NCBI RefSeq assembly: GCF_002160145.1 | Contig: NZ_NFKA01000015.1 | Location: forward strand, 1-64,000 | Direction: 5' to 3' | Source: Gemmiger sp. An194 | Lineage (GTDB): Bacteria > Bacillota > Clostridia > Oscillospirales > Ruminococcaceae | Length of the DNA stretch: 64,000 nucleotides | Position numbers and translations under genes: made by a program | Shown: one piece after another, positions 17,323 through 26,107 of the stretch | Numbering within the stretch: position 1 is the first letter of the stretch | Layout of the letters: the number at the start of each line of letters is the position of its first letter | Notes under the pieces: generated by a model | What the model was told of the DNA's origin: nothing | What the model saw: the letters and a program-made list of their open reading frames with translations, nothing else | Database searches by the model: none

Positions 17323-17411
17323 GCTTTATCCCTCCTGCGTTTCTGCTCTCATTATACCCGCCAGCACTGGATTTTGCTTGATCGAACTTGCGTTTTCTGC
17401 CACACTGTGCC

Positions 17412-17435
17412 CAACACGGCAGCCGGTTCGTGTTG
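17412..17435. promoter_or_regulatory. inverted repeat upstream of the 117-residue protein gene
   Basis: CAACACG and CGTGTTG enclose a 10-base spacer, about 60 bases upstream of the ATG and just before a TACAAT box (17459-17464). It could be an operator for the TetR-type regulator encoded two genes on. The rest of 17081-17496 shows only the small frame described above. Confidence 0.4.
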
Positions 17436-17496
17436 TTCCGCCTTTTGCGCAGGACTGGTACAATAAGGCCATCACAACAAAGGAGGCCAATGTGCT

Positions 17497-17850
17497 ATGA
17501 ATACTGACAAAATTTACGCGGAACAACTGGCAAACGAATACGCACCGAAGAATCACTCCAAGGTGATCGCGCTGCGCAAACTGGACGCCCGGGCAAAGCT
17601 GCCCGCAACCGTTTTCACCTATTCCCTGGGCATCTGCACTGCCCTCATCACCGGCGTGGGCATGTGCCTTTCCATGCGGATCATCGGCAGCGGCAGCAAC
17701 GCAATGTTCGTGCTGGGCGTACTGATCGGCATCGTCGGGCTGGCCGGAATGGGCCTGAACTACCCGCTTTACAAACACCTGCTGGCCAAGGGCAAACAGA
17801 AATACGCCTTTGAAATCATGGAGCTGGCAAAAGAGATCAGCGAAGCATAA
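17497..17850 (+). CDS. small two-span membrane protein of unknown function
   Basis: The 117-residue protein has a polar N-terminal 35 residues, two hydrophobic spans (about 38-60 and 67-90) and a basic C-terminal helix (KHLLAKGKQKYAFEIMELAKEISEA). No known motif is present. AAAGGAGG lies upstream of the ATG. It is followed 48 bases later by a TetR-family regulator on the same strand, which probably controls it. Confidence 0.75.
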   Translation: MNTDKIYAEQLANEYAPKNHSKVIALRKLDARAKLPATVFTYSLGICTALITGVGMCLSMRIIGSGSNAMFVLGVLIGIVGLAGMGLNYPLYKHLLAKGKQKYAFEIMELAKEISEA

Positions 17851-17898
17851 ACCAAAACCGGCCGGGCCTTGCCCGCAGACAAAAGGAGATGCAATTTC

Positions 17899-18522
17899 TT
17901 GAACAAGACGGAAAGCAAATATTTCAGCACCGCAGCACGGATGGACGAGGCCTTCCTGGCTTTGCTGGAAAAAAAGGACTTACCCTATATCACCGTGAAG
18001 GAAATCTGCCAGCAGGCCGGGGTCAACCGGTCCACCTTTTATCTGCATTATGAAACCATCGGTGATCTGCTGGCCGAGAGCGTGCAGTATATGACCGAAC
18101 GTTTTCTTGACCATATGCGCCAGCGCACCGAGCCCTTTGCGGCCAGCGATACGCCTCTTTCCGCCGGGCGGGCCTATTTCATCACACCGGAATATCTGGA
18201 GCCCTATCTGAGCTACATCGCGCAGAACAAGCGGCTGTTCCGCACAGCCATGGAGCAATCCGCCGTTCTGCGGCTGGACCAGGTATACCAGCGGATGTTC
18301 CGCCATGTGTTTTCCCCCATTCTGGAGCAATTTCAGGTCCCGGAGGAAAATCGTGCGTATCTGATGGCCTTTTACATCCACGGCCTGATGGCCATTGTGG
18401 ACCAGTGGCTGCAGAATGACTGCGTGGATTCCATCCAGAAGATCAGCGCCATCATGCAGCAGTGTGTGGCCCGGCCCGACATAGCCCTCTGTGAAGGCAG
18501 TCTTCCCCCGCACCACCGCTGA
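17899..18522 (+). CDS. TetR/AcrR-family transcriptional regulator
   Basis: The 207-residue protein has an N-terminal helix-turn-helix, ITVKEICQQAGVNRSTFYLHYETIGDLL, typical of TetR regulators of the DhaS-like branch, and a helical ligand domain with HGLMAIVDQWLQND. AAAGGAG precedes a TTG start at 17899; the upstream frame from 17869 includes that ribosome binding site and was not used. It probably represses the membrane protein gene before it. Confidence 0.88.
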   Translation: MNKTESKYFSTAARMDEAFLALLEKKDLPYITVKEICQQAGVNRSTFYLHYETIGDLLAESVQYMTERFLDHMRQRTEPFAASDTPLSAGRAYFITPEYLEPYLSYIAQNKRLFRTAMEQSAVLRLDQVYQRMFRHVFSPILEQFQVPEENRAYLMAFYIHGLMAIVDQWLQNDCVDSIQKISAIMQQCVARPDIALCEGSLPPHHR

Positions 18523-18588
18523 TGTGGAACACGCCGGCAATGTGGTGATCCGCATGCTCCCTGAGCCCTGACCCTTCTCTTCCCCAAC

Positions 18589-18628
18589 GAAAAAGCTCCC
18601 CGGCCGCACAGCCGGGGAGCTTTTTCCT
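18589..18628. terminator. bidirectional Rho-independent terminator
   Basis: AAAAGCTCCCCGGC and GCCGGGGAGCTTTT form a long stem with a six-base loop between converging genes. Confidence 0.9.
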
Positions 18629-18645
18629 TTTTATATTGTGCCGCT

Positions 18646-19014
18646 TTACCGGATGGCCCTTCCGATGCCCATTTCCTGCCGCCAGCGAGGCGGCGGGCCG
18701 TCGTCGCCCCAGTATTCCTCCAGCGCGGCAATCCGGTCCTTCTCAATTTGAAAAAAAGAGGTCACATGACAGGAGACCGTTTTGTCACGGGAATACACAT
18801 GCACTGCTGTGATGAGCAAGCTGCCGGTCTGTTCAAGCCGTTCGATCCGGCCGTCCCAGCTGCCGGGGTATTCACAGTTGGCCCGGAGAAATTCCTCCAC
18901 CGTGAACTGCTCATTGGTGTTGGGCCAGCGAATCACCGCATCTTCCCGGAAGAAGGACCGCATCTCTTGTGCATTTTGCGCCAGCGCGGCGCGCCAGTAG
19001 CGCTCCACATCCAT
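18646..19014 (-). CDS. NTF2/SnoaL-like fold protein
   Basis: The 122-residue protein resembles small NTF2-like proteins: an N-terminal helix (DVERYWRAALAQNAQEMRSFFREDAVIRWPNTNEQFTVEEFLRAN region) followed by beta strands ending in FFQIEKDRIAALEEYWGDDG. Members are varied small-molecule binders or enzymes, so no substrate is named. It follows the DUF3267 gene by 20 bases and is probably cotranscribed with it. Confidence 0.75.
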   Translation of the reverse strand: MDVERYWRAALAQNAQEMRSFFREDAVIRWPNTNEQFTVEEFLRANCEYPGSWDGRIERLEQTGSLLITAVHVYSRDKTVSCHVTSFFQIEKDRIAALEEYWGDDGPPPRWRQEMGIGRAIR

Positions 19015-19034
19015 GTCCTTTGACTCCCCTTTCC

Positions 19035-19688
19035 TCAGGCGGCAGGCACATTGCCATTTTCTGGTTCAAAGACCACCATCCCGCATTCATAAGGGTGGTC
19101 GTAGTACACAGCGCCGTCTTTTTGCGGGTGGCGCAGCATTTTGAACACCACCAGGAAATCCCCACCGCCGCCCAGAATCATCACCTCCGCCAGCGAAAAC
19201 AGCCACAGACTGCCCTGCGCGGTGGCAAGCCCCGCCAGCCCGAACCCCAGAATCAGGGTGGGCATCAAACCGCCCAGCAGGTACTGCCAGCGCTTCAGGC
19301 CGTCGTTGCAGGTGCAATAGGGTGTGAGCATCTGCCAGATCACACCGAAGGCGATGGCCTTGAAGCCATGGGGCGCCATCAGCCCCCAGGTCAGACCATG
19401 AATGGCCTCGTGCAGCACCACCAGCACCAAAAATGCCAGCAGCCAGAGCGCCATCCCGGAAAAGGGGATGTACACCTCTCCTACCGGGTTCAAGGCGAAA
19501 AAGAGCACTGCCGCTGCAGCCAGAAAGGGCAGCATGACCACCACTGCCATTACGTTGGCCTGCACCACATCCACCACCAGGTCCACCCTCCGGTAACCCT
19601 GCTGCCTCATCTGCCCGCTCAGGCGCTGAAAATCCTCCAAGCGCGCCTGTTCCCTTCGGGAAAGCTTCCGGCCCGGCTGCTGCTCCAT
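19035..19688 (-). CDS. DUF3267 putative membrane zinc metalloprotease
   Basis: The 217-residue protein has about four to five membrane spans and HEAIHGL (HExxH at residues 93-97) inside a span, the zincin-like motif of DUF3267 proteins. Its substrate is unknown. AGGAGG lies eight bases before the ATG. It heads a two-gene unit with the NTF2-like gene and has a promoter at 19727-19756. Confidence 0.82.
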   Translation of the reverse strand: MEQQPGRKLSRREQARLEDFQRLSGQMRQQGYRRVDLVVDVVQANVMAVVVMLPFLAAAAVLFFALNPVGEVYIPFSGMALWLLAFLVLVVLHEAIHGLTWGLMAPHGFKAIAFGVIWQMLTPYCTCNDGLKRWQYLLGGLMPTLILGFGLAGLATAQGSLWLFSLAEVMILGGGGDFLVVFKMLRHPQKDGAVYYDHPYECGMVVFEPENGNVPAA

Positions 19689-19726
19689 TGTTCCATCCTC
19701 CTTGCTTCTCTGTGTTTTCTGACGCC

Positions 19727-19756
19727 ATTATAGCACATCTTCTCCGGGGATTCCAA
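19727..19756 (-). promoter_or_regulatory. promoter of the DUF3267 gene
   Basis: On the minus strand TTGGAA, an 18-base spacer and TATAAT lie about 40 bases upstream of the start. Confidence 0.65.
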
Positions 19757-19808
19757 TGGCATAACACCGCCCGCATCGGGGCAGGCTAAGGGCAAGGAGG
19801 TGACCGCA

Positions 19809-20039
19809 ATGTCACGCAAACAACCCGCTTCATCCCCCAAACCGGACCGTCGTCAAACCGGCTCCTCCGGCTGCATCGGGCCTTCCCGCAGCGCACAGAA
19901 GGCCCGGGCCGATGGAGCCTTGCAGCCGGATCTTGCCTACACCGGTCAACAGGCTGCGCCCGGCCCCGAGGGCTGGGTGGAGGATGGCGCCACTGTGCGC
20001 AGCAAACAGAAGAGTAAGGAGCAATTTCCCCAGGGCTGA
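19809..20039 (+). CDS. small disordered protein of unknown function
   Basis: The 76-residue frame has one of the strongest ribosome binding sites in the window (AAGGAGGTGA, ending five bases before the ATG). The product is rich in Ser, Pro, Gly, Gln, Arg and Lys and lacks hydrophobic segments, so it is probably disordered. No family is recognised and no clear promoter was found. It may be a clade-specific small protein or a chance frame. Confidence 0.45.
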   Translation: MSRKQPASSPKPDRRQTGSSGCIGPSRSAQKARADGALQPDLAYTGQQAAPGPEGWVEDGATVRSKQKSKEQFPQG

Positions 20040-20084
20040 ATACACGCTTCACGGCTTCGCCGCCCTGATTTTACCAGTTGGGAC

Positions 20085-20113
20085 TTGCATTCTTCCCTCT
20101 CATCCATTACAAT
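20085..20113 (+). promoter_or_regulatory. promoter of the PC4-like gene
   Basis: TTGCAT, a 17-base spacer and TACAAT lie about 70 bases upstream of the ATG at 20183. Confidence 0.65.
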
Positions 20114-20182
20114 AAGGTCTGATAACACCCAAGGGGGCCATGTGCTCCTTTGAATCATGGATGAAGGAAGGAATATTTTCCC

Positions 20183-20404
20183 ATGGCAGAATTCAAATAT
20201 GAGATCACTGAACGCATCGCTGTGCTGTCCCAGAGCGCCAACGGCTGGGAGCGCCAGCTGAACATGGTGAGCTGGAACGACCGCGAGCCCAAATACGACA
20301 TCCGCGACTGGTCCCCGGACGGCACCAAGATGGGCAAGGGCATCAGCCTGAGCCACGACGAGATGGCCATCCTGAAGGGCATTCTGGAAGAGCTGGAGCT
20401 GTAA
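20183..20404 (+). CDS. YdbC-like PC4-family single-stranded-DNA-binding protein
   Basis: The 73-residue protein matches the bacterial PC4/YdbC pattern: KYEITERIAVLSQSANGWERQLNMVSWNDREPKYDIRDWSPDGTKMGKGI contains the beta-sheet surface, followed by a helix (SHDEMAILKGILEEL). Known members bind single-stranded DNA as dimers. AGGAAGG precedes the ATG. Its stop shares one base with the start of the HD-domain gene. Confidence 0.88.
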   Translation: MAEFKYEITERIAVLSQSANGWERQLNMVSWNDREPKYDIRDWSPDGTKMGKGISLSHDEMAILKGILEELEL

Positions 20405-20982
20405 TGGGCTACCAGGAGGATTTTTGCAGCCTGCTTTCCAGCCAGGTGCAGCGCCACGGCGTGGACAAGCTGCTGGAATGGCTGGCCGGCACCGACTTCT
20501 TCCGCGCGCCTGCCTCCACCCGGTTTCACGGGGCCTGTGAGCAGGGCCTGGTGATGCACAGCCTGAATGTGTACAAGGCTTATATGGACCGCTTTTATGA
20601 GGAAGGCGTGGACAATCTGGAGAGCGTGACCCTGTGCACCCTGCTCCACGATCTGTGCAAGGCCAACTATTACAAGGCGGGCACCCGCAACGTGAAGAAC
20701 GAGGCCACCGGCCAGTGGGAAAAGGTTCCCACCTTCAATGTGGAGGACCAGTTCCCCTTCGGCCACGGCGAAAAGAGTGTGTTTCTGATCGAGCGCTTCG
20801 TGCGGCTCAAGCCTGCCGAGGCGGTGGCCATCCGCTGGCACATGGGCGGCTTTGACGACGCGGCCCGGGGCGGCAGCTGGGCCATCAGCCAGGCCTACGA
20901 TGCCTATCCGATGGCGGTGAAGCTGCACATGGCGGACCTGACCGCCACCTATCTGATGGAAAAGGGCACCGGCCGCCACTGA
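20404..20982 (+). CDS. HD-domain hydrolase
   Basis: The 192-residue protein has HD-superfamily metal ligands: STRFHGACEQGLVMHSLNVYK supplies the first His residues and LLHDLCKANYY the HD pair, with a later H in AIRWHMGG and a final Asp in HMADLTATYL. The pattern matches small phosphohydrolases related to YhaM-type exonucleases. Tight coupling to a ssDNA-binding PC4-like protein suggests nucleic-acid work, which is an inference. Confidence 0.82.
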   Translation: MGYQEDFCSLLSSQVQRHGVDKLLEWLAGTDFFRAPASTRFHGACEQGLVMHSLNVYKAYMDRFYEEGVDNLESVTLCTLLHDLCKANYYKAGTRNVKNEATGQWEKVPTFNVEDQFPFGHGEKSVFLIERFVRLKPAEAVAIRWHMGGFDDAARGGSWAISQAYDAYPMAVKLHMADLTATYLMEKGTGRH

Positions 20983-21006
20983 CCGGTCCGCCTCTTCCCC
21001 ACAAAC

Positions 21007-21046
21007 ACAAAAAGCATGGAACGGATCTCCGCTCCATGCTTTTTTA
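21007..21046. terminator. bidirectional terminator between HD gene and divIVA-like gene
   Basis: AAAAAGCATGGA pairs with TCCATGCTTTTTT around an ACGGATCTCCGC loop that itself can pair. Confidence 0.88.
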
Positions 21047-21050
21047 TTTA

Positions 21051-22034
21051 TTATTTTTGCAGCAGCTTGTCCAGCAGGTTCAGAAGGTTCTGGCTGCGGG
21101 AGGCTGCCTTCGGGGGCTTGGGCGGCTGCTCGGGGCTTTTGGGAGCCTTGGGCGCTGCCGCTCCATGCCGGGGCTTGCCTGCAGGGGCAGGCTGCGGATA
21201 CCGGGCCGCCTGGCTTTCCAGCCGGTCCAGGCTCTGCTGGGTCTCGCCCAGTGCGTCGTAGATGCTGCCGGTGGCCTGCTGCAGCTGCTGGGCTGCCTGG
21301 TTGATCTGGGCATCCACCTGGGCCAGCTGCTGGCGCAGCTCCCGGATGCTCTCGGCCACACGGCGGCTGCTGTCGGCCAGGCGCGCCTGCTCGGCGCGGG
21401 CGTAATCCAGCTGACGCTGACGCTCGGCGGCCAGCTGCTGGCGCTGGGCCTGCTTTTTCTCCTCCAGCTCCTGGAAGCGCCGGTCCAGACTGCGGCCCCG
21501 CTCCTCCACGTTTTTCATCAGCTCTGCGACCTGCTGCTCGCTCTTTTCCCGGAAGCTTGCCTGCTGCTGATCCAGCTGACGGGCGCAGGCCTGTTTTTCC
21601 GCTTCCACTGCCTGGCGGGCCTGCTCCACCTCCTGCTGGCGACTGGCCAGCAGCTGCTGCAGATTCTGCAGATCGGCCCGCAGCACCACCGTTTCCTGTT
21701 CCTTGGCACAGAGGCGCTTCTGGTAAGTATCGGCATTTTCCCGGGCGCTGAGCAGCTGGCTTGCCAGCCCGCTGGCCCGCTCGGTCTCCTGGGCGGTGAG
21801 CTTTTCCTGGGCGGCCAGCTTGTCGCACACCTCCCGGGTCTTGTCCACCAGGAGCTGCTTGTCCTTTTTCAGCTGCTCCACTTCCTCACGCAGCTTGTCC
21901 GCCGCCTGCTGCTGCGCCTGCTTTTCCGCCTGGTTCTGGGCGGCGAGCTGTTCAATATAGGCCAGCACATCGGCCTTTTTGAAGCCGCCCACCACCGCTG
22001 TTTTGAATTCTCCCGGTTTTTGCTGCTCTGACAT
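21051..22034 (-). CDS. DivIVA-like coiled-coil protein
   Basis: The 327-residue protein opens with FKTAVVGGFKKADVLAYIEQL, similar to the DivIVA/GpsB N-terminal membrane-binding motif. About 230 residues of Gln/Glu/Lys/Arg-rich coiled coil follow, then a Pro/Lys-rich linker and a short C-terminal helix (SQNLLNLLDKLLQK). It lies directly downstream of ftsZ, so a role in septum or pole organisation is likely. The ATG at 22034 has GAGGAGG upstream; the longer frame from 22115 lacks support. Confidence 0.72.
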   Translation of the reverse strand: MSEQQKPGEFKTAVVGGFKKADVLAYIEQLAAQNQAEKQAQQQAADKLREEVEQLKKDKQLLVDKTREVCDKLAAQEKLTAQETERASGLASQLLSARENADTYQKRLCAKEQETVVLRADLQNLQQLLASRQQEVEQARQAVEAEKQACARQLDQQQASFREKSEQQVAELMKNVEERGRSLDRRFQELEEKKQAQRQQLAAERQRQLDYARAEQARLADSSRRVAESIRELRQQLAQVDAQINQAAQQLQQATGSIYDALGETQQSLDRLESQAARYPQPAPAGKPRHGAAAPKAPKSPEQPPKPPKAASRSQNLLNLLDKLLQK

Positions 22035-22118
22035 GGGGCAGCCCCTCCTCGCTGTTATTTCCGCAAGAAACACCGGCCCCGCGGCACAAAAATGCCGCGG
22101 GGCCCGAAACTTCACTGT

Positions 22119-23279
22119 TTATTTGCGCTTGTTCAAAAGGCCCATGATCTGATCGAAGTAATCCCGGTCATCGTCATCCTCGGTGCTGGAGGAAGCGCCC
22201 ACACTGCCGGAAACGGTGGAACCGCTCACGCTGGAGGCGCTGGAATCGCTGCTGAACACCGCGGAAGGCATACCGGTGGAGCTGGAAGCCGCCGGACGCT
22301 CGGGTACGGGCACATTGCTGCCCACGTTCTCGAAGCCGGTGGCCACCACGGTCACGCGCATCTCGTCGGACATGCTCTCGTCGAACGCGGTACCCCAGAT
22401 GATGTTTGCATCCGGATGAGCGGACTGGGTGATCAGGCTGGAAGCCTGCTCCACCTCCTCCAGGCCAATGTCCGGAGAAGAGGTGATGTTGATGATAACG
22501 CCCCGGGCGCCGGAGATGCTGGTCTCCAGCAGCGGGCTGGAAATGGCCGCCTTGGCCGCGTTCTCTGCCTTGCCCGCACCCTTGGCGCTGCCCACGCCCA
22601 TGTGGGCGTAGCCGGCATCCTTCATGATGCTGCGCACGTCGGCGAAGTCCAGGTTGATGAAGGCGGGAATGTTGATCAGGCTGGAGATGCTCTCCACGCC
22701 CTGACGCAGCACGTTGTCGGCCGCTTCGAAGGCGTTCATCAGGGTGATCTTCTCCTGGCTGATCAGCTTCAGGCGCTCGTTGGGAATCACGATCAGGCTG
22801 TCCACGTGCATGAGCAGCGCGGTGATGCCCTGTTCGGCCAGGCTCATCTTGCGGCGACCCTCAAAGGCGAAGGGCTTGGTCACGATGCCAACGGTCAGGA
22901 TGCCCAGCTCGTGAGCAACCTCGGCCACCACGGGAGCAGCGCCAGTGCCGGTGCCGCCGCCCATGCCGGCGGTGATGAAGGCCATCTGCGCACCCTTCAG
23001 CGCGCTGGCGATCTCGTCCTTGCTCTCCTCGGCGGCACGCTGGCCGATCTCGGGATCAGCGCCCGCGCCGCGTCCCTTGGTCAGCTTGGCGCCCAGCTGC
23101 ACCTTCTGGGTGGCGTGGCTCTTGAGCAGGGCCTGCTGGTCGGTGTTCATGGCGATGAACTCCACGCCCTGAAGACCGGCCTCCACCATGCGGTTCACGG
23201 CGTTGCCGCCGCCTCCGCCCACGCCGATTACCTTGATGTTTGTGATATTCTGCATCTCTTCATCGAGAACGAATGCCAT
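22119..23279 (-). CDS. ftsZ: cell division protein FtsZ
   Basis: FtsZ is the tubulin-like GTPase that forms the division ring. The 386-residue product has the N-terminal [13 protein letters not shown], the GTP-binding GGGTGTG and the T7-loop region NLDFADV. The C-terminal linker is acidic and the tail reads [14 protein letters not shown] instead of the common DIPxFLR peptide that binds FtsA and other partners. No ftsA is seen nearby. GGGGGAA precedes the ATG. Confidence 0.97.
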   Translation of the reverse strand: MAFVLDEEMQNITNIKVIGVGGGGGNAVNRMVEAGLQGVEFIAMNTDQQALLKSHATQKVQLGAKLTKGRGAGADPEIGQRAAEESKDEIASALKGAQMAFITAGMGGGTGTGAAPVVAEVAHELGILTVGIVTKPFAFEGRRKMSLAEQGITALLMHVDSLIVIPNERLKLISQEKITLMNAFEAADNVLRQGVESISSLINIPAFINLDFADVRSIMKDAGYAHMGVGSAKGAGKAENAAKAAISSPLLETSISGARGVIINITSSPDIGLEEVEQASSLITQSAHPDANIIWGTAFDESMSDEMRVTVVATGFENVGSNVPVPERPAASSSTGMPSAVFSSDSSASSVSGSTVSGSVGASSSTEDDDDRDYFDQIMGLLNKRK

Positions 23280-23469
23280 TGAAACTTCCCCCTAAAGTAT
23301 TATTCCGTCTATTGGATCAGGCCGTGCCCCAGCGCAAAGCGTGCCGGGCATACATAGGCCACTATAATCATCAATACAGCTATTAATAGAGTACCAGATA
23401 ATGCACATAAATTCAAGTGCAAGAATGCGGCCATTTCACAGTTTTTTCCACGGATTCGGGAAGATGCTG

Positions 23470-24747
23470 TCACTCCCCGGCCTCCTGCACCGCCAGCTGC
23501 ACCTTTGCCCCCAGACTTTGCAGGGTGGCGGGCAGGCCCAGATAGCCCCGGCGCAGGTGTTCCAGGCCGGACACCCGGCTCTCGCCGCTGGCTGCCAGTG
23601 CCGCTACCACCAGAGCGGCGGTGCCTCGCAGGTCGCTGCCCTCCACGCTGGTGCCGGTAAGCCGCCGCACCCCGGTGATCTCCACCGCCCGGCCCGCCCG
23701 GCAGGCCTGGGCCCCCATGGCCGCAAAGCCGGCGGCACAGGCGAAACGGTTTTCAAACACCGTGTCCTCCACGGCGCTGCGGCCCGCGGCGCACAGCAGG
23801 GCCGCGGCCACCACCGGGGCGGCATCGGTACAGAACGCCGGATACACCCCAGTATACACCCGGCCCACCCCTTTCAGGGTGCGGCTGCGCTCCACCAGAA
23901 AGACCCGGTCCAGTCGCTGCACTCCGCAGCCCGCCAGCTCCAGCACCGCCAGCACCGGCTCCAGAAATTCCGCCGGGCAGCCCTGGATGCGCACCTGACC
24001 GCCCGCACTGGCCACCGCCGCCGCCAGGGTTGCGGCGTAGATCCGGTCCGGGATGGGAGTGTAGGCGGTGCCCTGCAGCTCCGGCCTGCCCTGCACCCGA
24101 ATCACCGGGCTGCCCGCCCCCTGCACCGAGGCCCCGCAGGCACACAGATACTCCGCCAGATCCACGATCTCCGGCTCCCGAGCCGCGCCCCGCAGCACCG
24201 TTTCGCCCTTGGCCAGCACCGCCGCCATGAGCAGGGTCTCGGTGGCCCCCACGCTGGGCAGCCGCAGGGCGTAGTCCACTCCGTGCAGGCCCCGGGGGGC
24301 GGTGAGCACCAGCTGACCGTCCTCCCACTGGGTTTGTGCGCCCATGCGGCTCAGACCCTCCAGATGGATGTCGATGGGCCGTGGCCCCAGCTTGCAGCCG
24401 CCGGGCATGGGCATCTGCACCCGGCCGAAGCGGTGCAGCGCCGGGGCCAGATAAAACACCGAGCTGCGCATGGACCGGGCCGGGCCGTCCGGCAGAATGC
24501 CCCGGCCCTGCGCGCCGTCCGCCCGCAGGCGAACCCCCTGGCCCTGGCGCTGCACCTGCCCGCCCAGCGCGGTGTAAATGGCAAGGCTTTGCTCCACATC
24601 CGCCAGGGCCGGCGCCTGCCGCAGCAGCGTTTCGCCCCGGCACAGCATGCTGGCCGCAATCAGCGGCAGAACGCTGTTTTTTGCGGCGGGCACAACTGCC
24701 TGCCCGAACAGCGGCCGCCCGCCCGTGATCTTCAGATACTCCCCCAC
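23470..24747 (-). CDS. murA: UDP-N-acetylglucosamine 1-carboxyvinyltransferase
   Basis: MurA catalyses the first committed step of peptidoglycan synthesis. The protein (425 residues) has the family's AAKNS lysine motif and the PEP-binding cysteine loop PGGCKLGPRPIDIHLEG. An in-frame TTG at 24777 has no ribosome binding site, whereas GTG at 24747 follows AAGGGG at suitable spacing and yields the normal N-terminus, so it was chosen. It lies between ftsW and ftsZ on the same strand; 23280-23469 holds no gene. Confidence 0.92.
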   Translation of the reverse strand: MGEYLKITGGRPLFGQAVVPAAKNSVLPLIAASMLCRGETLLRQAPALADVEQSLAIYTALGGQVQRQGQGVRLRADGAQGRGILPDGPARSMRSSVFYLAPALHRFGRVQMPMPGGCKLGPRPIDIHLEGLSRMGAQTQWEDGQLVLTAPRGLHGVDYALRLPSVGATETLLMAAVLAKGETVLRGAAREPEIVDLAEYLCACGASVQGAGSPVIRVQGRPELQGTAYTPIPDRIYAATLAAAVASAGGQVRIQGCPAEFLEPVLAVLELAGCGVQRLDRVFLVERSRTLKGVGRVYTGVYPAFCTDAAPVVAAALLCAAGRSAVEDTVFENRFACAAGFAAMGAQACRAGRAVEITGVRRLTGTSVEGSDLRGTAALVVAALAASGESRVSGLEHLRRGYLGLPATLQSLGAKVQLAVQEAGE

Positions 24748-24858
24748 ATCAATCGCCCCTTTTTGCTGGATTTTCAATCGTTTAGCCCACTGTATGTGAC
24801 CGGGGGTTTTGATGTGAAAAAAGCAGAGAAAGTTTTTCTGTCGAGAAAAAGTGGCCGT

Positions 24859-26049
24859 CTAATATTTTTCCTGCAGGCCCTGCCTGCTCACCGAGAGCAC
24901 GATTCCCATCTCGCCCAGCAGCATCATCAGGCTGGTGCCGCCGGAGGAGAAAAAGGGCAGGCTGATGCCGGTGTTGGGGATGGTGTTGGTGACCACCGCC
25001 ATGTTCAGCACCGCCTGCATCACCACCTGGACCACAAAGCTCACTGTGAGCAGAGCGCCGAATTTGTCCGGCGCGCGCAGAGCGATCACCGCCCCCCGCA
25101 GCAAAAGGAGAACAAACAGCAGAATCACCAGGCAGGCCCCGATGAAGCCCATCTCCTCGCAGAGGATGGAGAAGATAAAATCGTTCTGGGGCTCGGGCAC
25201 ATACAGGTACTTCTGGCGGCTGTTGCCCAGCCCCAGACCGGTGGCTCCCCCGCTGCCGATGGCATACAGGCTCTGGATGGTCTGGTGTCCATCGCCCAGC
25301 GGGTCGGAAAAGGGGTCAATCCAGCTGGACAGCCGGTCCGCCGCGTAGGGCACCAGATCCGGCAGCAAAATCACCGCACCGGCGATGGCCGCCACGCCCA
25401 GCCCGCCCGCCAGGGCAAACCAGCGCATGCCGGTGCCGCCCACGAACATGAGCACCGCCCCGATGCCGAACAGCAGCAGAGTGCCGGAAAGGTGGGGCTC
25501 CAGCAGCATGAGCACCGCCAGCACCCCCAGAATGGCGGCGAAGGGCAGCACTCCCACCGAAAACCGCTTCATCCGCTGGTGGTTCAGCGAGATGATGTGG
25601 CTGAAGGTGAGGATCACGGAAAATTTTGCGATCTCGCTGGGCTGCAGGGTGCCCAGGCCGGGCAGCACGATCCACCGCTTGCAGCCGTTGTATTCCGGCA
25701 TGAAGAGCACCACCACCAGCAGCACCAGCGAAAGGCCCAGCATGGGCCAGGCCAGCTTGTGATAGATGTGGTAGTCCACCCGGCTGGCCAGATACAACGC
25801 GATCAGCCCCACCGCCGCGAACAGCAGCTGCGGCCGGATGTAGGCGAAGGCGTCATTCCGGCGGTAGAGGGCCACCGCATAGCTGGCGCTGTACAGCATC
25901 ACCAGCCCGAAGGCTACCAGCGTAAGAACCAGCACCAGAAAGGGCAGGTCCATGGGCGGGAGCCGGTAGCCCAGCAGCTCCCGGAAAAAACGTTTGGTCG
26001 GCCCGGGATCGGCCTGCTGCCCGCCCCGGTGTTGCCGGATCTGCTCCAT
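24859..26049 (-). CDS. ftsW: FtsW/SpoVE-type peptidoglycan polymerase (SEDS family)
   Basis: SEDS proteins polymerise lipid II together with a class B penicillin-binding protein. The 396-residue protein has about ten spans and conserved SEDS signatures: LLEPHLSGTLL, GSGGATGLGLGNSRQKYLYVPEPQNDFIFSILCEEMG region and NTGISLPFFSSGGTS. AAAGGAGG supports ATG 26049. It lies 58 bases past the C-terminal half of the interrupted penicillin-binding-protein gene, its likely partner. Confidence 0.93.
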   Translation of the reverse strand: MEQIRQHRGGQQADPGPTKRFFRELLGYRLPPMDLPFLVLVLTLVAFGLVMLYSASYAVALYRRNDAFAYIRPQLLFAAVGLIALYLASRVDYHIYHKLAWPMLGLSLVLLVVVLFMPEYNGCKRWIVLPGLGTLQPSEIAKFSVILTFSHIISLNHQRMKRFSVGVLPFAAILGVLAVLMLLEPHLSGTLLLFGIGAVLMFVGGTGMRWFALAGGLGVAAIAGAVILLPDLVPYAADRLSSWIDPFSDPLGDGHQTIQSLYAIGSGGATGLGLGNSRQKYLYVPEPQNDFIFSILCEEMGFIGACLVILLFVLLLLRGAVIALRAPDKFGALLTVSFVVQVVMQAVLNMAVVTNTIPNTGISLPFFSSGGTSLMMLLGEMGIVLSVSRQGLQEKY

Positions 26050-26107
26050 GGAGCATTCCTCCTTTTTTCGGCTCGTTTTGTGGCAGTATGGACCGGCGCG
26101 CCGTCTG

